This document shows positions 16,004 through 25,405 of a DNA stretch of 64,000 nucleotides, piece by piece. The position numbers and the translations under genes are program-made. The DNA is from Pantoea sp. AS-PWVM4 (lineage in GTDB: Bacteria; Pseudomonadota; Gammaproteobacteria; Enterobacterales; Enterobacteriaceae): contig NZ_ASZC01000007.1 in assembly GCF_000468095.1 (NCBI RefSeq), positions 186,001-250,000 of the forward strand, written 5' to 3'. How positions within the stretch are numbered: position 1 is the first letter of the stretch; the number at the start of each line of letters is the position of its first letter. The notes below the pieces were generated by a model. That model did not search any database. It had not been told where the DNA came from and was given only the letters and a program-made list of their open reading frames with translations.

Positions 16004-17114
16004 GATGGGTGTCCACGGTCACCAAAACGGACATCCCGGGACGAATCACATCTTCTCCGTTCTGTCCTTCTGAGAGCCGAATCTTCACCGGCATACGCTG
16101 GACAATTTTGGTGAAGTTCCCCGTCGCGTTATCTGGCGGCAACAGCGCGAACTGTGCGCCAGAAGCTGGTGCGAAGCTGTCCACCGTTCCACGAAAGCGC
16201 CTGCCACCATAGGCATCAACGCTGATTTCCGCAGGCTGACCAATGTGCATGTGATCAAGCTGGGTTTCCTTGAAGTTGGCAATCACATAGACATTGTCAG
16301 GCACCACCGCGAGTAAAGGTGCCCCTGTTTCAACATATTGCCCGGTTCTGATGGATCGCTGTCCGATGGTGCCGGTAATCGGACTGATGATATTAGTACT
16401 GGCTAAATCAATCCGCGCCAGATTCAGTTGCGCCTGAGCCTGGCGCAACGCCGCATCAGCATTGTCCTGCTCGGCTACGGCTGCCTGCCGCTCACTCGCC
16501 AGCACCCCGCTCTCCTGTCGGGTGATTGATAATGCAGCCTGTGCCTGCACAACTGAGGCAACCATTTTTTTCATCTGGGCGTTAGCGGATTCCAGCAGTT
16601 GTTCACTGCTGACATGCTGACTGACCAGCCGCTGCTGTCGCTGCGCTTCCTGCACGGCACGGGCGGATTCAGCCATTGCTGCATGGACGGTTGCCATCGC
16701 TTCATCAACGCGATTTTTCTGCTGCGCCTGACGTACATCCAGATTGAAAATCTGCGCCTGCCGGAGACGCTTTTGCGCCTCTGCTGACTTCACGACCGCT
16801 TCCGCCTGACTGACCTTCGCCTGATATTCATTATCGTCAATGCGGGCCAGCACCTGTCCTGCGCTGACACGCTGATTATCCTGAACCTCTACGATCGCGA
16901 GATAACCACTGACCCGTGGTGCAAGCGTCACAATATCGGCCCGCACATAGGCATCATCGGTATCGGTCATCCAGCGGGCGGTTGTCCACCAGTAAATTCC
17001 CCATGTCAGTGCGATGATCAGCAGAAATATGGCGATCATCAGAGTACGGGGGCGGGGTTTTGCATAGCGATGAGTAAAGGCCTGCTTTTCAGCAACCTGC
17101 GGATTCTTGGTCAT
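15996..17114 (-). CDS. HlyD/EmrA-type membrane fusion (adaptor) protein
   Basis: 372 residues. Short basic cytoplasmic N-terminus, one membrane anchor (LMIAIFLLIIALTWGIYWWT), then a lipoyl half-motif (RVSGYLAIVEVQDNQRVSAG with QVLARIDDNEYQ), a long alpha-hairpin rich in Ala/Gln and Glu (about 75-215), the second lipoyl half (INIISPITGTIGQRSIRTGQ type) and a beta-barrel with ANFKETQLDHMHIGQPAEI, the EmrA consensus. The gene overlaps the outer-membrane factor by 4 nt (ATGA) and the MFS gene by 8 nt. Confidence 0.93.
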   Translation of the reverse strand: MTKNPQVAEKQAFTHRYAKPRPRTLMIAIFLLIIALTWGIYWWTTARWMTDTDDAYVRADIVTLAPRVSGYLAIVEVQDNQRVSAGQVLARIDDNEYQAKVSQAEAVVKSAEAQKRLRQAQIFNLDVRQAQQKNRVDEAMATVHAAMAESARAVQEAQRQQRLVSQHVSSEQLLESANAQMKKMVASVVQAQAALSITRQESGVLASERQAAVAEQDNADAALRQAQAQLNLARIDLASTNIISPITGTIGQRSIRTGQYVETGAPLLAVVPDNVYVIANFKETQLDHMHIGQPAEISVDAYGGRRFRGTVDSFAPASGAQFALLPPDNATGNFTKIVQRMPVKIRLSEGQNGEDVIRPGMSVLVTVDTHHD

Positions 17115-18592
17115 TGTTTTATTTCTCTGTTATCGACAAGGGAGATCTGAGATGGAACAGGCCTACGCTGCGGCTCGGGTAAGGGTATGGACGGAGCCTG
17201 CTGCCAGCCGCCCCCGAGCGATTTAAACAGCGCGATCTGTGTATTGATCAGTTGGGTGTCGGCGCTGGCTAACTGGTGCTGAATAGCGATGTCAGTGCGT
17301 TGTGCATCCAGCAACTCCAGCGCGGTCGCTGCGCCCTCTTTTCTGGCAATGGACGCAAGTTTTAACGCATGCTGACTGCCAGCCGCCGCCTTTTTTAACG
17401 CGGCATTCTGTTGTAATGCCGCGTTATAATTCGTCATACCTTGCTGTACATCTTTCAGTGCACCAAGAATGATGGCATCGAAATGTGCCAGAGCAGACTG
17501 CTCATGGGCATTCGCCTGAGCAAGACGTGCGCGTTGCTCACTCACATTCGGGAATGACCAGGAAATAAGTGGACCGAGACTCCATACGGTCGCTCCGCTT
17601 TTATCCCACCCATCTGGCTGATGGGCTGAGCTGAACACGCTGCCGCCAATCGATATTTGGGGGTAGAAGTCGGCAGTAGCGACGCCGATGCGAGCCGTTG
17701 CCGCAATCAACGCCTGCTGAGCCTTCAGGACATCCGGGCGTCGGCTTAGCATTGTCATCCCCTCACTATGAGGAACCGCAATGCTTGTCAGCGAGGGCGT
17801 TGACTGACACTGCATTGCCGCCTGAGGTGGGTTGTCAGGCAATTGCCCCATTAATACGGCAAGCTCAGCAAGGGCATTGTGGCGCGCAGCCTGTAAGGGA
17901 GGAAGCTCAGCTGCTGCCAGTTCAACCTGGTTCTGAGCACGTATCACATCCAGCTCAACACCTGCACCGGACTGATACAATTGGCTGGCGAGTTGCTGGC
18001 CCTGTGTTGCCAGCAGCAAAGAACGCTGGGCGATACCGATCCGCTGGGCGTAACTACAGGCACTGAGCCAGGCTCGGGTGGTTTCGGCTGCAACCAGCAC
18101 GCGCGCGCCCTCCTCTTCTGCCATCACCGCCAGCGCATCGGCGTTGGCTGCATAGCGCATCGAACGGAGGCGACCAAAAAAATCGATTTCCCACTGCACA
18201 TCGATACCAACGCCATAACGTGCACCGGTACGGATATGATCGGATTGATCCAGAGCGGCTTCTAACTGGTCATTTGCAGTACTGCCGTATCCGGCCTGAG
18301 TATTCAGGGATGTCGTGGGAAGACGCGCTGCATCCGTTTCATCCACCACAGCTTTTGCTGCCCGGAGATTTGCAGCGGCCATACGCAGATCGCGATTATT
18401 AGTCAGCGCCTGTTCAACCGCGTGATTCAGATCCGCATCGTGATAGAGGGTCCACCACTTATCAGGGATGGACGCGCTTTGCCCGTCGAGTTTCACGGGT
18501 AAAGTGGTTATGGGGGGCTGTTCAGGCCCTGATGTACAACCTGCTAACAGCAGCGGGAATAAGGCAACATAACATCCAGCGGATTTGTTCAT
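17111..18592 (-). CDS. outer-membrane efflux lipoprotein (NodT/OprM family)
   Basis: 493 residues. Lipoprotein signal peptide ending FPLLLAGC with Cys19. Two OEP repeats follow, with hallmark segments WWTLYHDADLNHAVEQALTN, NRDLRMAAANLRAAKA, YGVGIDVQWEIDFFGRLRS and, in repeat two, SRRPDVLKAQQALIAATARI. TolC-like trimeric channels of this family complete tripartite pumps. First gene of the three-gene operon; the promoter should lie in 18593-18900. Confidence 0.93.
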   Translation of the reverse strand: MNKSAGCYVALFPLLLAGCTSGPEQPPITTLPVKLDGQSASIPDKWWTLYHDADLNHAVEQALTNNRDLRMAAANLRAAKAVVDETDAARLPTTSLNTQAGYGSTANDQLEAALDQSDHIRTGARYGVGIDVQWEIDFFGRLRSMRYAANADALAVMAEEEGARVLVAAETTRAWLSACSYAQRIGIAQRSLLLATQGQQLASQLYQSGAGVELDVIRAQNQVELAAAELPPLQAARHNALAELAVLMGQLPDNPPQAAMQCQSTPSLTSIAVPHSEGMTMLSRRPDVLKAQQALIAATARIGVATADFYPQISIGGSVFSSAHQPDGWDKSGATVWSLGPLISWSFPNVSEQRARLAQANAHEQSALAHFDAIILGALKDVQQGMTNYNAALQQNAALKKAAAGSQHALKLASIARKEGAATALELLDAQRTDIAIQHQLASADTQLINTQIALFKSLGGGWQQAPSIPLPEPQRRPVPSQISLVDNREIKQ

Positions 18593-19000
18593 TGGGCAAA
18601 CTCGTTAATGAGAATGCGTCCAGGTTACTAAATTGCTGGGTGTCTTTATGTCGCGTGCTGGACTATCTTTATCGCGAAATGGACATTCGGGCATAGCGAA
18701 GGCAGCGCGACAGGAAACTTTCTTGCCCTACCTTTGGTTGAACAACCAGCGAAGTGTAGGGTTGGGGTGGTCAGATTGGTCTGAACCCGGTCATCTGTGC
18801 TTAGGTTCAACATGAAATACTTCAAATACTTATTATGTTAAATAAATGATTCAGCTTTGCACTAGAAACGCACTTCTCATCTTGGGCCTTGTGTGAATTT
18901 TCTCTCAGAAACGATTTTATATTTTATGCAGTCAATTTACCCTCTAACAAATTACACAGGATTTCTTGCAACAAATGCAGCAATTCCCTGGATCATCATT
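18593..19000. other. intergenic, upstream of the efflux operon
   Basis: About 400 bp before the small frame at 19001-19126. It should contain the pump operon promoter. A compound inverted repeat is visible: CCCTAC (18726-18731) with GTAGGG (18756-18761) enclosing TGGTTG-AA-CAACCA (18735-18748), a possible operator for the nearby AraC or another regulator. Nothing else recognised. Confidence 0.4.
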
Positions 19001-19126
19001 TTAACTTGATCTCCATGGGCAGCATGATTCCGAATATCCCTGATAGAAAGTAATTTCTTTAGACTCAGTTGCACCATAAACACCATGAGAGCAAAGTTCC
19101 TGTTCTAAGGTGGACGCTTTTTTCAT
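19001..19126 (-). CDS. possible 41-aa Cys-containing peptide
   Basis: ATG 19126 is preceded by GTGAGGAATCA, a reasonable ribosome binding site. The product starts MKKASTLEQELCSHGVYGAT and ends ESCCPWRSS, with three Cys, two adjacent. No signal peptide. A start like MKKAST..EQEL followed by a small, Gly/Ser/Cys-containing tail is the sort of layout seen in modified-peptide precursors, but no maturation enzymes are nearby, and the frame could be part of a decayed larger gene (an overlapping reverse frame at 19134-19334 also looks coding-like). Confidence 0.25.
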   Translation of the reverse strand: MKKASTLEQELCSHGVYGATESKEITFYQGYSESCCPWRSS

Positions 19127-19596
19127 TGATTCCTCACCACCATCTTTGAAAATGGAAACAGCTATTCCATTTGCCAGGCATAAACTTTTCAAATTGCTTT
19201 TTCAGCGTCATCCAGTCGCTGTTTCTCAGACGGGTCAGGGGGGCTATCTGCTCGACCAGCAAAATATCATTACGATGACTGTCCATCTGTAAGCGGCCCA
19301 ACTCTGGGCGCCCAAGTAATCGCAAAGCAGTCACACTCTAATTACAACATACATATTTTCAAGTGACTAAGATCCAGCCCTTTAGGCTGGCAGAATGCTC
19401 TTCAAGGGGGTTCATACGGTCTCATGTCAGATGTTTGCACGGTTTTAGGGGGAGTGGGGCACTATGGTCGCAGAAGTGTTCCGACTATTAACTATGCTAT
19501 ATATGTTTGTTGTAACTAAATACGCATTCTTCTCTGGACTTATCATGTGATTCAACCAATGGTTTCTTCCCACTATTTTGCCGTTATCATTTAATA

Positions 19597-20454
19597 GTGG
19601 GTGTGTTGATCATTTTTTTGGTCACTGCACTGTTCTTCAGGCAGATAACCATCGAATGCATCACCACCCTGCTCTACTGGATTTGGAGTCTGGCGGATTT
19701 CTCATTTTCCCATTCCCATGCCGCCTGGCGGATTGACCTGCTGGCAGACACACATAACAACGCTGAAACGGTCAGCTGGTCTGTATTCCTCTCCGTCATG
19801 AATCACACAGCCGGCATTCTGCTGGTCGCCCTGATTCCGCTTGTGATAACGGGTGTTGTGTCCGTCAAGTGCCATCAGGCAAGCCGCACCCGCCGCGATA
19901 TATCCATTCACTCACTTCCCCGCATCATGGCGTCGTTTTCACCCGCGATCGTTCCGGCGTTGATTTATGGTGATAAAAAAACTCAGTTACTGAATGTCGA
20001 CCCGAAATAACATCGTAGTGCACAGACGCCAGATGAGTTTGCTATTGAGCACAGTCTGGTGGTGAACCATCAACTGCGCAGGGAACTGGCGGAGTAGATG
20101 TTTATCGCCCAACTTGGCGAACCTCGTATTCATACCCCTTCACGCGACCCCTGTCCCGGAAGCCTGTTGCCCGATTTTGACCAGTTCAGAGATCATGAAA
20201 AATCCATGTTCGCGATATTCGGGCTGCAACACTTCCTGGGTAAACGCAAAGAGGCCAAGCAACTGCTTGATCAACTCAACCGTTCAACCCTGAAAGTTGA
20301 TCGTCATTACCGTAATAAAATCGGTTACCCCAACCTGTCTCTGGCTAACCAGGCATTTCACCAAGTTGCCACTTCTCAAGCCGCACAGGCATGGGTCGGG
20401 CAGTATAGCTATGTCCGAACCGCGATCGCCGCGCTGCACGATAACGACCTATAG
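19597..20454 (+). pseudogene. decayed DotM/IcmP/TrbA-like type IVB secretion (conjugation) gene
   Basis: One reading frame of 286 codons broken by two in-frame stops, TAA at 20008-20010 and TAG at 20095-20097. Before the stops: membrane segments, then HAAWRIDLLADTHNNAETVS and INPSLPRIM-like HSLPRIMASFSPAIVPALIYG. After them: QTPDEFAIEHSLVVNHQL, HEKSMFAIFGLQHFLGKRKE and GYPNLSLANQAFHQVATSQA with a final SYVRTAIAALHDNDL. This is the DotM/IcmP (TrbA of IncI plasmids) layout, a coupling-complex subunit of type IVB secretion/conjugation. No other tra/trb genes are in the window. Family call from memory; the broken frame is seen directly. Confidence 0.68.
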
Positions 20455-20677
20455 AGTAACTACGTTCGACACTTTTCACGGAAAAATCATATAAAACTCA
20501 GCAAGGCTTGACCAAAAAACAAACAAGCTCTCTCTGCATTCAACGTTCTCACATGGAGAGCTATGTTTAAATTAGTTATTCATTTTTTCTATATCCATTC
20601 TGGTAAGATTTTTCAATAGTCATGAACTGTAATAATTACCTTTCCACACAATCCTGATTAAAATATATTATCGAGTT

Positions 20678-21718
20678 TTATTCCTTTACGAATACGTCAC
20701 TTTTCCGATGATGAACTTGGAAGTATTCGTTACTGTGTGACGCGAATACTTCCTTCATTTCAATATCTACGTGCGTTATCTCGTAAAAGGAAAAGTCTGT
20801 AGGGATGTTTCTAAGTTTATCCTGAATACAGTTCACATCCAATTCGAGCTGTTTGCGTCGATTTGGCAGTTGTTTAAGCTTTTCCTTGATAGCGCTCATC
20901 TGCTCATCAAGTACTTCACGTTTGGTACAGGTTCGCTCGAATGCTGCTAAAGAGTCCTTCACTGCCGAAGTTATCATGTCAGGCACCATCTCGGGTTTGT
21001 CATTTGATTCAGTCGTGAGACTTTCTTCTGCAAGAGGCTTGTATTGTTCAGCAATAGCGTTGAGCCTGTTTTTAACGCAATCACTGAATCTGGAGTGATA
21101 AATCCTCTGTGAAGAGGGTGAGCTAATTTGAGTGCAGGCATGATCATGAAAACGGCTGTTTCGATTGGGCGGCGAATTCAGTTCATTGCTTTCAACTTCA
21201 GGATCTGAACTCTCAGGATATTTGAAGTCGTCGTGGTAATCCTCTGATGCGGGTGTCATAATTGGGCTGCTGCTTTGACTTTCATAACCTGGATCACGGC
21301 AATCGTTGAGGCGGTCCATCTCAGCAAGTGCCTCGTTTATTACTTTAAGTCTATCTTCATCAGAGGAAAAAGATAACTGTCTCAACATGTCGCATGCTAT
21401 GGCTTTTAATGGTGAAACTGGTATGTGCATCTCTTTGATAGTATGTTTCAGGTTTATGGTACAGTGATCCATCGTGGACAGAGAACGTTTTAATATTTTT
21501 GACCGACGTTCGGTAGATACAATCGATAGTTCCTGCACAAGACTTCTGGAAACTGTATTTATTTTCTCGCGTTCTGAGTTTCGTGGCTGACTGTAACAAA
21601 TCGATTTTAACGTATCTTTTGAGTTAGTAAACGAAGAAAAATTTCTTTCCCCTCCCCCTTCACTCTTAAATTTATGCATCGCTAGTACTGAGGTTGCAGA
21701 AACATGAGTTGGTTGCAC
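20678..21718 (-). CDS. hydrophilic protein of unknown function, effector-like composition
   Basis: 346 residues from a GTG with AAGGA 8 nt upstream (an ATG 13 codons later has no site). No signal peptide or membrane segment. The N-terminus is Ser/Thr/Asn-rich (for example ERNFSSFTNSKDTLKS); the centre has a disordered acidic/Ser/Pro stretch (SSSPIMTPASEDYHDDFKYP); the C-terminus has a coiled-coil-like KREVLDEQMSAIKEKLKQLP. GC content is clearly below the srf operon. Such composition is common in type III/IV effectors, but no homology is recognised and no secretion genes are adjacent. Hypothetical. Confidence 0.6.
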   Translation of the reverse strand: MQPTHVSATSVLAMHKFKSEGGGERNFSSFTNSKDTLKSICYSQPRNSEREKINTVSRSLVQELSIVSTERRSKILKRSLSTMDHCTINLKHTIKEMHIPVSPLKAIACDMLRQLSFSSDEDRLKVINEALAEMDRLNDCRDPGYESQSSSPIMTPASEDYHDDFKYPESSDPEVESNELNSPPNRNSRFHDHACTQISSPSSQRIYHSRFSDCVKNRLNAIAEQYKPLAEESLTTESNDKPEMVPDMITSAVKDSLAAFERTCTKREVLDEQMSAIKEKLKQLPNRRKQLELDVNCIQDKLRNIPTDFSFYEITHVDIEMKEVFASHSNEYFQVHHRKSDVFVKE

Positions 21719-22593
21719 TTTAATATCCTTATCTGTACCTACATGCTGTAGTTGTTTAAATGAATCCGATTGAAAAACAGTTCGGAACGGACTAAGCGAA
21801 TCTTTAATATTGCAGTTTGATGTAACTCTCCCGAAATAATTTCATCTCGCTAAAAAATCCTCGGTTTAAGGGAAATGAAGTGCCAAGCCATTAATGCTGT
21901 TTGCTTCCTGAATCCCGGATAACAACCACATCACACACTGCCACATTCACATTGGCCGGCACTATTCAGTGCTTCACGCGCTGTCGATATACACTTCAGC
22001 GGAGTAAGCACAGCAGCAAGGCCAGTGTAATAGCATAGAAGAAAAATACATCATGGATTGTCGTTATAGCAAATCGTTGGTTGGCCGTAACACTCTTCCC
22101 CTAATAATCAGGAAATCAGTCTGATACGGGAACCACTTTATATCTGATTTTCATACAATCACAGGCAGCATGAAAAAGCTGCCACAGTGACTCAGATGCA
22201 GAAGAACGCAATGCGAATCCAGTACAACCTCACTCAGAAGTAAAGGTGAAGCCCTCTGCCACCAATCGAAGGATAAAATCTGAGAAAAAATACTGCTGCG
22301 CCACCATCTTCTCTAAGCAGAGCCTTAAGGGAGATTTCGCTGTAGCCCTAATCACTTTGCGAGCATGATGTTAAGGCACTGTCATCCTGGTCACTCCAAA
22401 CTATAGGGCAGATTTGTCTACGGGCTCGGGGTCACTCCATAAAATTCCGCAGGGTGAGATCGCATTGATAGCTTTGCCGGTCATGGCCATCATCTTCAGT
22501 CCCGCAGGATGATAACAAACATAACAGATAATAATATGCCCTGAACCATACATAACTGGTTCTTTTTGACTTTTTTGGTTCAGGGCGTGCTGA
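21719..22593. other. 875-bp stretch without a recognisable gene
   Basis: All frames are short and lack ribosome binding sites. GGTCACTCCA occurs twice as a direct repeat about 39 bp apart (around 22389 and 22428). Probably decayed acquired DNA. It contains the promoter of the effector-like gene at its left end and a hairpin at its right end. Confidence 0.4.
22538..22586 (-). terminator. long-stem hairpin downstream of the lipoprotein gene
   Basis: GCCCTGAACCA (22538-22548) and TGGTTCAGGGC (22576-22586) are an exact 11-bp inverted repeat just after the stop of the reverse-strand lipoprotein gene. The tract after the stem on the reverse strand is AT-rich (ATATTATTAT) but not a pure T-run, so termination is likely rather than certain. 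Confidence 0.45.
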
Positions 22594-23172
22594 TTAATTG
22601 TTAATGTGCGAGGCTACGCTTTTAGCAACTTGTACTGCCACATCATCCCATGCACTCTCAAGGATGCCTGTTGCAGAGGTCCCACCAATAGTGGGATCTT
22701 TCTTATACGAAGAGAATTGCTGGGTCCAGGTCTTACCATTCAGGTTAAATGATGCATTCAACGTAACTTTACCAACATCTATGGCCGGAGTGATATTGAA
22801 CATACCTGCCGAGTACTCAAATCCAGAATGAGCCTCAAGTATGGTAATCGTCAGGTTCTTACCATTTGGAGCCAGGTCGGCATAGGTAGAAATTGCCTCT
22901 TCAATGCGTGATGACAGAGCAACACCCGTTGGTACTCGAGTACGAGAACCACCACCAACAAAGCCATCTGAACCCTGAATATCAATTCGTTGCGGGAAGT
23001 CAGCTGGGTTCCATGTGATAGAAAGTCTGGGTTTCTCTCCCTGAATCTGTACCGATTTCATATCGGTGATTGATGAATATGCGAGACGATTATTGAATGG
23101 CAGACTTATTGCACACCCCGAGAGCCCAACAGCCATAAAAACAATAACAGCAGAGCTTAAAAGCTTTTTCAT
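22594..23172 (-). CDS. putative lipoprotein of unknown function
   Basis: 192 residues. Signal peptide MKKLLSSAVIVFMAVGLSGC with lipobox LSGC and Cys20. The mature domain begins AISLPFNNRLAY and contains strand-rich segments (SITWNPADFPQRIDIQG, TITILEAHSG) and ends in a helix EsAWDDVAVQVAKSVASHI, a layout like small YajG-type or LPP20-type lipoproteins without real sequence match. An outer-membrane location is expected. No operon partner apart from the small secreted protein 58 bp upstream on the same strand. Confidence 0.7.
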   Translation of the reverse strand: MKKLLSSAVIVFMAVGLSGCAISLPFNNRLAYSSITDMKSVQIQGEKPRLSITWNPADFPQRIDIQGSDGFVGGGSRTRVPTGVALSSRIEEAISTYADLAPNGKNLTITILEAHSGFEYSAGMFNITPAIDVGKVTLNASFNLNGKTWTQQFSSYKKDPTIGGTSATGILESAWDDVAVQVAKSVASHINN

Positions 23173-23230
23173 CTTCAGTTCCTTGAGTGATAAATTGTTA
23201 TAGAGTTATTTTTTAATATTCAGAGAGAGG

Positions 23231-23578
23231 TTAATTGCAGCCAAATCGATTGCAGTTCTTTGAAAAGTAATTTCCGTTTGCATCCCTGCCATGAACCGAA
23301 TAGTTACCATTGCCGTAACTGGTTGTCGTACTATTCCAGGTGTTGCCATTAGCAGCAGTGCCGTGAGTTACCGTTTGATTACCGTATGAAGTACTACTTT
23401 GGCTCCAGTTATTGCCCGTACTCAGATTGCTACCCTGAACATTGGTTGTATTGCCAAAACGCTGTACGTGGTAAGTATTGCCAGAGTTATCATTGCAGGT
23501 CTGATATGCGTCAGAGCCAAAACACGCAGCCCATGAGGCGATAGGGAAAAACAGCAAAGCCAACGAGATCCTTTTCAT
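23231..23578 (-). CDS. small secreted Asn/Gly/Ser/Thr-rich repeat protein
   Basis: 115 residues. Signal peptide MKRISLALLFFPIASWA. The mature part starts with a Cys pair (ACFGSDAYQTCND) and ends KNCNRFGCN, so two disulphides at the ends are likely. Between them are four short repeats of the pattern N-x-x-x-x-T/S-x-x-x-Y-G-N (for example SSTSYGNQTV and STTTSYGNGNY), suggesting a stacked beta structure. Same strand and 58 bp upstream of the lipoprotein gene. Function unknown. Confidence 0.65.
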   Translation of the reverse strand: MKRISLALLFFPIASWAACFGSDAYQTCNDNSGNTYHVQRFGNTTNVQGSNLSTGNNWSQSSTSYGNQTVTHGTAANGNTWNSTTTSYGNGNYSVHGRDANGNYFSKNCNRFGCN

Positions 23579-23966
23579 TGAAAATACCTGTGTAAATATT
23601 TTGAAAATTCATCTTACGCTGATTGCATTTTCACTTCACTACTAAAATTTGGAGCCCACCCCGAAATCATTAAGCTTTCTTTATGGATTGGAAAGGCGGT
23701 AATATATGCGTTATTCTCTCTCTTAATGAGAGATGACTCAGGAAGTGTCAATAATGCGCTAGCGCTATATCGCATCAACATTCTTCAGGAACCTCTGATG
23801 ATTCTAAAGATGCACCTATAGTTTATGGCAACATAAAATGAGAGGCATTTTTCGAATTCATTAATTTTTGATATTCATTTTAGAGGTGCCAGGTGGATGA
23901 TGTTGTTATCTACCCGCAAAGATTGATATTTTCCTGAACAACATGATGCAATAACAGGGAGGTTTG
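23579..23966. other. intergenic, divergent promoters
   Basis: AT-rich 388-bp region between the reverse-strand secreted-protein gene and a forward membrane-protein gene. Small palindromes CTCTC-TTAAT-GAGAG (about 23715-23729) and GCGCTAGCGC (about 23756-23765) are visible. No gene seen. Confidence 0.35.
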
Positions 23967-24413
23967 ATGAATACACTATCGCAAAACAAGTGGAGTTCAG
24001 CGGGCATGATTCTAGGCGCTGTAGCCCTGATGCTCAGCGCTTTTCACTTTACAGTTGGCCCTTTCACCTCACCAACGCAGACACTTGAACACATTGTTGC
24101 TGACAAAGTCTCTGCCGTTAAAACGGGCATTATTGCCGGTCTGAAAGGCGAAGCCCCCCCTGTTACTGACAGAAGATCCACGCCTGATATCGATGCCCTT
24201 CTCGACAATGCCGGAATTGGAATGGCAATCATTGCGCTGCTCTGTGCTTTTATCGGTGGTATTCGTAAAGAGAGCGCATGGAGTGTCAGTGGTGCCATGC
24301 TGTTTGGTGGCAGTACGCTAGCGTTCTACGCCTTCCTACTATATGTCGGGCTTATCTGTACGGTGCTGCTGATATTCCTGGTCGTTTCCTGGTTCGCTGG
24401 TCCACCGGTTTAG
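23967..24413 (+). CDS. small inner-membrane protein of unknown function
   Basis: 148 residues with strong ribosome binding site AGGGAGG 4 nt before ATG 23967. Four hydrophobic segments: AGMILGAVALMLSAFHF, AGIGMAIIALLCAFIGGI, VSGAMLFGGSTLAFYAFL and LICTVLLIFLVVSWFAG. A hydrophilic loop of about 45 residues lies between the first two. No conserved charged motif recognised. Lone gene. Confidence 0.65.
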   Translation: MNTLSQNKWSSAGMILGAVALMLSAFHFTVGPFTSPTQTLEHIVADKVSAVKTGIIAGLKGEAPPVTDRRSTPDIDALLDNAGIGMAIIALLCAFIGGIRKESAWSVSGAMLFGGSTLAFYAFLLYVGLICTVLLIFLVVSWFAGPPV

Positions 24414-24569
24414 CGAGCATATTCTTCGAAACTAAAGCGAATATCCTCAGCGGTCAGCCCCGATTGCTGACGGAAGCCAGACATCGACAACGAATCAATG
24501 GCGCTTCCGCGCATGAATGAATCAGGCAAGGTATTTCCTTATCAGTCTGAAAGTCAAAGAGGATGTCTG

Positions 24570-24956
24570 TTACTGCAAATCACCCACCTTGCCGGGCGCG
24601 GTCACCCTGCATCCGATATTTTTAACACCATTTTTCCCGACCTCACCGTAAACCGCATTGCCATCACGTAAAATCTGAATGGCACCACCGTCCCCGCCGC
24701 CAGAAGGATGGGGGAAAGAAAGATAAATGCTCCCGCCTTTGCCTGGCTGGATTGAGAGGATCTCATAGGCGTGCTTTTCAGGGGTTAACTGGTCAAATGT
24801 CGCAACCGTACCCTCATCAACATACGTCACCGCCGTTACCTTAAGATACCCGGTAAAGGATTCAATTTTTCCACTTCCTTTACAGTTAATCCCGACAGTC
24901 TCAGAAATCCGTTTACCCGTTTTCTCTGCGGTCTTAATGTGTTTAATAAAGAAAGG
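24570..24956 (-). pseudogene. 5'-truncated gene fragment (129 codons)
   Basis: Open reverse frame from a stop codon at 24957-24959 to the stop at 24570, with coding-like sequence throughout (ETVGINCKGSGKIESFTGYL, PGKGGSIYLSFPHPSGGG, GCRVTAPGKVGDLQ) but no start codon with a site in its first 40 codons; the first GTG is at 24830. It looks like the C-terminal half of an exported protein with two Cys. It abuts another fragment in the opposite direction, suggesting a rearrangement point near 24950. Not recognised. Confidence 0.4.
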
Positions 24957-25178
24957 TTAAGCCGCTGCCCCGGCACATCATTCACGCACATTGAATGGGA
25001 ACTGCATAACAATCAGTATGAAATTTACGCAACGGGAGACTGTCATTTTACACGGAGCCGCTTATTCCTTTGCCGGGTGCCTACTGAACGCCAGTCACGC
25101 ACGCTGACCAGCAATTTCCGGGAATGGCTGCCGCGCATAAACAGGATATTAAGGAAGGAAAAGAAAAAATATAGCTGA
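24939..25178 (+). pseudogene. truncated gene fragment (C-terminal part)
   Basis: Forward frame ending TGA at 25176-25178. The sequence TSFTHIEWELHNNQYEIYAT, DCHFTRSRLFLC and the basic C-terminus INRILRKEKKKYS look coding, but the start (GTG at 24939) has no site and lies inside the opposite fragment. Probably a 3' remnant. A further coding-like reverse fragment (ADRQGVDFSDIAGVLDHPKL and on) lies at about 25195-25290. The whole 24.4-25.3 kb stretch is a patchwork of gene ends. Confidence 0.35.
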
Positions 25179-25405
25179 TTCCAGACTCCCTATACTGTTC
25201 ACCGAGACCTGGTGTATCCGGCAGTAATTTCGGATGATCCAGCACCCCGGCAATATCTGAGAAATCCACACCCTGCCTGTCAGCCACCGCCGGCAGGCAG
25301 CATGACAGCGACGCGCAGCAATATCCTCAATTTACGGTTGCAGGAACATATTTAAGAAGCGTAGAACTGTCAGTGTTTGATTTACTGACACAAACAGGGA
25401 GTGTT

